Part shown: piece by piece, positions 57,503-64,000 of the stretch
How the letters are laid out: the number at the start of each line of letters is the position of its first letter
Numbering within the stretch: the first letter of the stretch is position 1
Assembly (NCBI GenBank): GCA_025331445.1
Contig: JAIWNE010000033.1
Coordinates: forward strand, 186,001 to 250,000
Length of the DNA stretch: 64,000 nucleotides
Direction of reading: 5' to 3'
Source: Blakeslea trispora
Lineage: Eukaryota; Mucoromycota; Mucoromycetes; Mucorales; Choanephoraceae
Program-made: the position numbers and the translations under genes
Notes under the pieces: generated by a model
The model's database searches: none
Told to the model about the DNA's origin: nothing
Seen by the model: only the letters and a program-made list of their open reading frames with translations

Positions 57503-59028
57503 TTAGAGCATGGGCTCAAGATTTAAACACTTGTCAAAGAAAGTTGTGGCATGTCTAATCCAACCTTCACAGTCCGAGACAGTTACCGTTCTTGCAGCCA
57601 CATCAATACCGGGGATGAGAGTATCCTTTTCGGTAACCTTGCCTCTGCGCACATGCATCTTGATTTTGGACCACATTTCCTCAATTGGATTGAGGAAAGG
57701 GGAGTACTTTGGGAGATACATGCATTTGTACCCGCGAGAGACGATCAGGCTTTCCACCTCCTTGCTAGTATGAATGGGCGCATTGTCCATAACCAAGTAC
57801 CGGCCTTGCATGCCGTGCGAGTCCAGAACATCCATAGTTGCCGCGAGGAATTGGAGGTAGTGGGTCGTTCTTGTACCCACACGGCCGTTCACTACATCGA
57901 CGCCGGTTTCAGAGAGTTGCAACTTTCTCTTTTTTTTCCCCCAGAAACAGCAGTAGGGCGACGCACCATCAAATTCACAATGCCTTTTTCGCACATGGCG
58001 CCGATAATCGAGATGGATACACCACGCTGAGTAGCAACTTCAATTTTTGCCGGCGTACCAGAAACAGAGCGACCAAATGTTCTTTTTATGTTCATGTTGA
58101 ACCCAACCTCGTCGATGAAGATGCAATTCTTCATGTAGTCAAAGTCCTCCAAAGAGAGCCAAAGAGAAACCCGATCCTTTCTCAGCTGAAGAGTCTCAGC
58201 GGTGTTACGTGCCTTGGGTAGCTTTTCCAGCTTCTTCATCGTTAGGTTGCAATGCTTTTTCAAATGCTTCGAGATAGCATAAATGGTGATCTCCAACCCA
58301 GGAAAAGCCTCCATGACGGCCACTCTTGCTTCGTTAAGAGTGGCGTCGGCCTTTTTCTCATAGAAGTTCAAGAAGAAAAGCGAGTGTGCCTGGAAGAGCT
58401 TTTGATTGCCATACTTGCGCTCTTTTGGAGGAGCAGGAACGGGAGCATTTTCTTCTTCATCGGTATCGACCTCCATGGTCTCCTTCTTTCTTGCTTCTTC
58501 CATCAAGATACGAGCCTTACGGACATAGTCCTGGGCAGTACGGACTACGATCCCGGTTTCCCTGGCAGCTTCAGAGGCGAACTTTCCTTCCAAGAAGACC
58601 AGACGGAAGAGTTCGTTGACCTGTTAAATGAACAATGATATTAATTTCTTTTCTTAACTTTGTAATGTAGTTTAGTGCTTTACCTGAGTCTCAGTATACT
58701 TGCGGTACTGAGTCTTTACTATCTGGTTGGCCTTTGGGATCGCATCAACATCAACGCTGCCTTTGGAACTTTTGTTGGCCTTGCTGCCTGCTGTGTTTAA
58801 ATTGACGGCGACAGGCATAAAGTTTGACAATGTCAAAATTTGCTGAATCTCATTGTGAGGGCTGTTGGTGTTGACCCATTCCATTTCTACTGCTTGAGCA
58901 AAGTCGTCTTGAACGCTACGAGTTTAGTATTGCTCAAAGGCATCAGCTTCAAGTCCTTGGAAGCATTCTTCAACCATGGCGCAGTGCTTGTCCATAACAA
59001 AAGAGTAAGAGTTGTTGGTGCTTGACAT
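57503..59028 (-). pseudogene. Tc1/mariner DD34E transposase of M2, broken
   Basis: Starts at ATG 59028 (MSSTNNSYSFVMD). An in-frame TAA follows AFEQY. A 62-nt intron (58622-58683) precedes a helix-turn-helix (ASEAARETGIVVRTAQDYVR). Catalytic residues: IDEVGFNMN (first D), VMDNAPIHTSK (second D) and NPIEEMWSKIK (E), with 34 residues between the second D and E. A one-base slip in a run of G and A near 57945 shifts the frame between first and second D. The protein would bind the TIRs and cut at TA. Two lesions make this copy inactive despite perfect TIRs, so another copy probably mobilised it. Confidence 0.88.
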
Positions 59029-59244
59029 TTTTAGTAAGTAGAAAATAATAAGAGTATCAGTGAGAGATATGGAATGTTAGAAAGACAAGTTACTCATTTC
59101 TTTTATAGAAAAAAATTAACAGCCATCATCTTGTCAAGAACGACAGCTATGATATCAATGTATGTAATGAACATAGTTAAAACGTCATTAATAATCAGTG
59201 GAAGAGAGTTTTAGACAAGATAATGATGAGCGCAGAGTACATAA

Positions 59245-59835
59245 AAATCTTAATGAACGTAATGAACGTAATGAACGTAATGAACGTAATGAACGTAATG
59301 GCGTAATGAACATAAAGAACGCAATGAACGCAATGAACGTAATGAACATAATGAACATAATGGCGTAATGAACATTATGAACTTAATGGTGTGATAGCGG
59401 AGAAAGTCAGTGCACAGGCTGTCAAAATGTGATGTACATAAAAAACTTAATGAACGTAATGAACAAAATGAACATAATGAACATAATGATACAATAATGA
59501 AGGCGGAGTATGTAAATCCAGAAAAAAAAACCCAAGTGCACACAAGAACTATAATGAACACAATGAACATAATGAACATAATGAACATAATGAACATAAT
59601 GACGCAACACAGTAAGCAAATTTAATGAACATAAGTATGTTAATGAACACAATGATATCAATGAACATAAGTATGTTAATGAACACAATGATATCAATGA
59701 ACATAATCATATCAATAAGCAGAACAATCTTAATGAACATAACATTTTTGATGAACATAACATTTTTATGAACATAACATTTTTAATGAACATAACATAT
59801 CTATTGAGCATAACGTTTTCAATGAACATTGCATT
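59245..59835. repeat. 9-bp minisatellite AATGAACRT
   Basis: Long runs of AATGAACGT and AATGAACAT, with interspersed variants (AATGAACAC, and longer units with ATGATATC) over about 590 bp inside M2. The 9-bp unit keeps frames open on both strands, which explains long repetitive ORFs here; they are not genes. Confidence 0.88.
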
Positions 59836-60324
59836 TTTGATAAACAGAACAATCATACTGAAGAGAGCAATTTTATAAAATCAAAAAGTTCTCATACAAT
59901 GCAACATAATGGACGCTATCATACTGCTTCTACAACGAAAGAATAGTTGCAAGTTAAAGCAGAAGATGGACGTAATTTGTGTACCTGACATACTTGCGAA
60001 GCAAAAAAAAAAATTAAAGAGCGCATCAAAAATTTAAATTCAGTGAGCGCGAAATGATGTTCTACAGGCTCGCGAAGACTTTAACAGGAAAATGGCAACA
60101 CCTATTACCTCAATGGAGCACACACGGTATGACAAAAAGGAAAGGCATTACGTATCGTCATAGTCATAAAATGTTATTGCTTTCAGGGACATAAAGAATA
60201 GCCAAAGAAACTGCGCTGTCATTTACAGTAAGGTTTATAAGCCAACATTGCTTGTTTACGTATATAACACTGATCTACAAAATTTAATAATTTGCTGAAG
60301 CTTTTTTATACGTTTATTACATCA

Positions 60325-60828
60325 ATGATATTTTCTACTCTTGTCAAGAAAAACAAGAAGGCGCAAGAAGCAATCTCTACGCAAGAAGCGATCTCTACGC
60401 AAGAAGCAATTCCTTCGCAAGATTCAGCTATATCGGTTGAAACACCAACTGAATTTAGCTTGAATGAAAAAACGAATTACTACGAGTTGCCGCAATCAAT
60501 CGTTCAACTGGATTCATCTTTTAACCAGAACTTGAGACTAGAAGATAGTGCATCCACAGCGGAAAAGGCTTCTGAAACACAAGAAAAGTATAAGTCTGCA
60601 AAAAGAAGAAGAAACTACACAGAGGAAGATACCCATAACTGCCTCCACTTATACTTTGATATGGGCTTGACAATACGAGAGATTCATCACATAACAGGAA
60701 TGTGTATAGGATCTATTCAACTACGTGTCAAGAAACAGAGAAAGAAATACCCTGAAAGACGTAGAGACATCAAAGTTACAGATGAAATGATTGACAACTT
60801 AAAGCAGCTTTGCGTGAGGCAAATCTAA
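60325..60828 (+). CDS. Helix-turn-helix protein carried by M2
   Basis: A 167-codon frame from ATG 60325. Residues near 20-38 contain three tandem QEAIST/QEAIPS repeats. A long polar middle follows, then a basic segment and a helix-turn-helix-like region (NYTEEDTHNCLHLYFDMGLT, then IREIHHITGMCIGSIQLRVK). This resembles the N-terminal HTH of Tc1/mariner transposases, so it could be a second DNA-binding protein of M2 or the detached N-terminus of another transposase. No catalytic domain. Convergence and distance to the transposase (1.3 kb) suggest separate transcription. Confidence 0.5.
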   Translation: MIFSTLVKKNKKAQEAISTQEAISTQEAIPSQDSAISVETPTEFSLNEKTNYYELPQSIVQLDSSFNQNLRLEDSASTAEKASETQEKYKSAKRRRNYTEEDTHNCLHLYFDMGLTIREIHHITGMCIGSIQLRVKKQRKKYPERRRDIKVTDEMIDNLKQLCVRQI

Positions 60829-61329
60829 AAACAAATAGCTTTACACTTTTAATAAAGCTTGCTTTTGTGAGCATTTTTACTTTACAATTTTAAGAGTGAT
60901 GTTTGAACGAACAGCAATATATACGCGCAACTTAAAAGCTGAATTGCTGTATTCTAAAACCAAGTGCGTATAAACTAACTTATGGAAATTCCTGCAAGTG
61001 TAAAGTGTTTTTGGAAACTGAACTGTAAAACGCTCAACATTTTAACTCTTTTATTCACTACGTATGTAGACATCGATGCAAATATAATACCAAACACACT
61101 CTACTTATTCCGTACAGTTTTAACTTCAAACGTATGACCTACGAGCGCTTTCAAAAAAATTATTTAAGAGTGGTAAGTAGATTGTATTGTTGCTTATGTA
61201 GAATTGCGTTAGAACATTTAGTTGTTAATGTATAACCAAAAAACTTCTTGATCGCTATTTGAAAAACATATATAAAATATTTCAAAAACCAAATATACGT
61301 GCTTTAGATTACTTCTGATGGCGAAATTG
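60829..61329. other. Spacer in M2
   Basis: AT-rich, no gene or repeat recognised before the right TIR. Confidence 0.5.
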
Positions 61330-61515
61330 ATTTTTTGAGTTGTATTTTGAAATGTCTCTGCAAAGCATTTCTTTGAAGAGTATTATCTATTGCCCGATTC
61401 AAAGACCGCGAACTACAGTTCAATCAAAGCAATTTTTTTGGCAAAGGCCGCAAAGACAGTCTCAAAAGCCGTGATCCAAAATCTCAAAGGGCGCCAACTA
61501 AAAGGCAAAAACCAG
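61330..61515 (-). repeat. Right TIR of M2
   Basis: Perfect reverse complement of the left TIR. Confidence 0.92.
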
Positions 61516-61544
61516 TATTCAGTACCTGAGTTTTTTGGTAATTG

Positions 61545-64000
61545 TTATGCAAAGACAAGATGGTAAGCCCATACGGTTTTCTTGATATTTGTCTGTTTAC
61601 CAAGATTGCTCGCTGCGAACTCAAAGGAAGAATCAGGTAAAGGACAGGGAAACTTTTTGGATCGTCTCAATCCCAATGTAACCCAATGGTTGTCATTCAC
61701 TCTTTGCAACAAGACAGGTTGAGGGAGCTTCTTCTTGATCTTGGCATCTGTGTAGTCGGGCAAAAGAGGAAGATAGCTTACTCCTCTTGTACTTGTATAC
61801 TTTTTTTCGCTATAGAGCACAACAGGCACAAAAAAAGTATCAGCTGCAAGCTGTGCACAACCAACAGAAGAGAAATAATGTTCTTGACCGCAGTAGAACA
61901 CAACATCACCGTTATCTTCGTCGCTCGAGAAAAGTTCATACTTGATTGTCTCGCTGCCAACTTCTTCTTCAATACCATAGCATACCCTTTTTTTAACATC
62001 CTCAAAATCAAAATAATCTTTGAAGATGTCTTTGTAAAATTTTTCATTGTTCAAAAGGGTATCTCTCATCTTCTTTTTGACAGTCCAAAATTCATCTTCA
62101 TTGTCGAATATCTGGACAGCTAATGCTCTCCATCCACAAAACCCATTACCTACAACATCAATAACTACGCTGTAGTTTTCCTTTGGTATGTTGGGATCAA
62201 CTTGCGAAAGTAAGCGGTCATAGTAAGAGTCTGTTGTTTTGCGAATATTGTCTTGCGTTAGTACTTCACCCTTTGTATCAAACACAATGCATACCATCAG
62301 CTTCTAATTCTTGATCAGTGACTTCTTGACTTTGTTCTTCATATTCATCTTCTAGAACTACATCTACTTTATGCTTTTTGGCAGTTGTTTGGTGATCTGC
62401 ATTGCTCTTTCTTTTCTTGTCTGAACTGGGAGTCTTAAAAAGATTTTTTCTTTTTTCCAAGAAGGCTTCCATTACTCTCTCTACACCTATCTTTTGTCGC
62501 TTGTCTTTCTTTGGCCGGCCTTTGGATATCATTGACATTCCTGGGTTTTTTACCAAATCCAAGCTATCCTCCTTAGCCTTTTCTTCAACTGTTTGAAGGT
62601 TGTCGAGAATTGTCTGCATCTCTTGATGGGAGACTAATTCTGAGAAAATCTCTTCAATGCTTTTGAATAATGTGTGTAGCTTATACAGATATTGCTTTTT
62701 TAAGCTATCCATCAACTCAAACTTCTTCGATCTTCCTGTTACTTCAGACACCTTCTGACTGTTAGCATGCAATGCTTCTACTCTTTCTTCTTCGTCTTCG
62801 TTGTCTTGTGGTACATCAGGAATACCACCAATTCCTCTTACTACAAAGATGATTACAATTTAAACAAGAGGAATATCAATCACGCAACTCTCTTGAAACT
62901 TACCTTGGCCATTTTGGTACAATATGTGCCATCGTTCATGAACTTCTGTCAGGGGAATGCAGCCATAGGTCTTGATTGCTTTGACAAGAGTATGCTTACA
63001 AGGAAGCCTGAGGCAATTCTTTGTATAGCAAGAGCAGTCATCGTCATCAAGTTTGCCGGCTTCTTCCAAAGCTAGCCCTTTGATCAATTGGTTCTTGATC
63101 TTAACCAAGGCAAAAGCAGTTACTCTTCTTACTAAGGGCTGAAGAAGATCGTAGACAGGGCTCAATACAACTTCTTTTCTCACAGTGAGACTTTCTTTTT
63201 CTTGCTGGTGGTTTCTGTAGTTCTCCTAATAATATTTTAGTATTATGTAACTCATAGAAAGTTGTTAAATTCATCTTACTCTAATTTGGTACCACTTATC
63301 AATTGTCTCAGTAACAGAACCAATGAAGCCTTTTGAGTTCCTATTGAAATGCTGAATAGCAGCATGAGTTCCTTCTACCCGGTTGGTGGTACGGCAGCCC
63401 ATGTGTAAATGTTGATCAACATCCAAAGAAATCCAATGCTTTCTCTGAGTAAGCATTCTAAAGGTATGCAGTAGTATGTTAATAAGTCTTCAAACAAACA
63501 ATTTCTGTTGACTATTTACCCATTCATATATTCCATCAAATCATCAGTTCCACCTGCCTTCAACAACCCTTCTTCTTCCATCAGGCTTCTGTACCTTTGC
63601 ATGCATTCATTTAGCTGCTCCTCCGTTTTACAACCCAAAGCAAGTTCATTGATAATGAAACTCAATTTCTCGCGTCTATCCTTGAGTTTCTCTTTGTCTA
63701 TAATGAATAGTTTTTAGAATTGATTACAAACGAGGAGCAAAATAAATACCTTTCAACGAAAGCATGTTTTCAATGAACTTTTTCATAAAGTTGTGCTTAT
63801 GTGCACATAGCACAAGACATTTAAGGATTCAGGGAATACTTCTTTGATAGCATGTCTTATGCTGGCATCATTATCCGTCACAAATACCTTTGGGAGCTCA
63901 TTGCTTGAACCTTCCGGCCAAGCAGTATTTCGAAGGGCTTTTAAGGCCCACAAGTAACTTTCTCTAGTCTCTCTATCCAGTCAAGCAGCAGCAACAGGAA
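61545..64000 (-). pseudogene. MULE transposase with C-terminal OTU protease domain, partial
   Basis: The gene enters from beyond the right edge. The first part seen has the MULE transposase block LPKVFVTDNDASIRHAIKEV with a catalytic-type aspartate, preceded by an in-frame TGA near 63965. Then come TTNRVEGTHAAIQHF, a SWIM-type zinc motif (CSCYTKNCLRLPCKH), and a linker with GRPKKDKRQK. The C-terminal 250 residues are an OTU-like cysteine protease domain: DVVGNGFCGWRALAVQIF has the Asp/Cys box and NDNHWVTL the histidine. Introns at about 63232-63288 and 62840-62905 keep frame. A frameshift near 62290 separates the OTU part. OTU domains cleave ubiquitin chains; why a transposase carries one is unknown. 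Terminal repeats were not found. Confidence 0.8.

Larger units (their letters stand above)
57206..61515. mobile_element. Tc1/mariner-type element M2 with 186-bp TIRs
   Basis: 57206-57391 and 61330-61515 are perfect reverse complements (186 bp), starting CTGGTTTTTGCC. Both sides carry TA (57204-57205 and 61516-61517). It contains a broken transposase on the minus strand, a 9-bp minisatellite and a plus-strand HTH gene. At 4.3 kb it is long for Tc1/mariner. Confidence 0.9.

Noticed and set aside
59250..59760. Several long ORFs on both strands
   Set aside because: They are translations of the 9-bp minisatellite, not genes.
1..64000. CRISPR arrays, bacterial operons or rRNA genes
   Set aside because: None seen; introns and retroelements show that this is eukaryotic DNA.

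Overview
The window looks like transposon-dense chromosomal DNA from an early-diverging fungus, most likely Mucoromycota (inferred, not proven). The reasons are AT-rich sequence, short 45-75 nt introns with GTAAGT-type donors, a Crypton recombinase, non-chromodomain and chromodomain Ty3/gypsy elements, and several two-gene CACTA-type DNA transposons. Apart from two tRNA genes I see no convincing host protein gene. Almost all coding sequence belongs to mobile elements, many of them broken.

Layout, left to right. 0-2 kb: decayed Crypton. 2.5-5.7 kb: 5'-truncated chromovirus (RNase H, integrase, chromodomain, 3' LTR) with a solo-LTR-like insertion. 5.8-6.6 kb: TIR foldback element with a solo LTR inside it. 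6.8-9.0 kb: reverse transcriptase fragment entered by a deletion derivative (H) of a CACTA element. 9.0-11.7 kb: long LTR-like repeat (LTR2) split by a small CACTA element (F). 11.73 kb: tRNA-His. 11.8-13.1 kb: truncated LINE. 13.1-26.0 kb: full-length Ty3/gypsy element on the minus strand (Gag, Pol, two nearly identical LTRs). Its left LTR is split by a 5.6-kb CACTA element (B), and B in turn carries a DDE element (M1). 26.0-34.1 kb: CACTA-like element (G) with two convergent broken genes. 34.9-37.9 kb: non-coding CACTA element (A), inserted at the tip of another CACTA end (E). 38.5-48.9 kb: a 10.4-kb CACTA-type element (H') whose two divergent genes both read intact after splicing. 48.9-50.0 kb: part of LTR2, tRNA-Thr, and a solo LTR of the gypsy family. 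50.1-57.2 kb: CACTA element C with two broken genes. 57.2-61.5 kb: Tc1/mariner element (M2) with perfect 186-bp TIRs. 61.5-64 kb: part of a MULE transposase gene with a C-terminal OTU protease domain.

The main themes are these. (1) The Ty3/gypsy LTR starts exactly 11 nt upstream of the 5' end of two different tRNA genes, and the LTR2 family ends 53 and 70 nt from the 3' ends of the same two genes. This suggests Pol III-directed insertion from both sides. (2) The CACTA-type elements share a plan: CACTAC-like termini, about 150-250 bp of a short motif array private to each element, a plus-strand gene that usually has a coiled coil, and a minus-strand Tnp2-like transposase. This recalls the plant En/Spm TnpA/TnpD division of labour. 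(3) Nested insertions and 3-bp target duplications give a readable order of events. All coordinates and duplications were read by eye; family names rest on recognised motifs, not on a database search.
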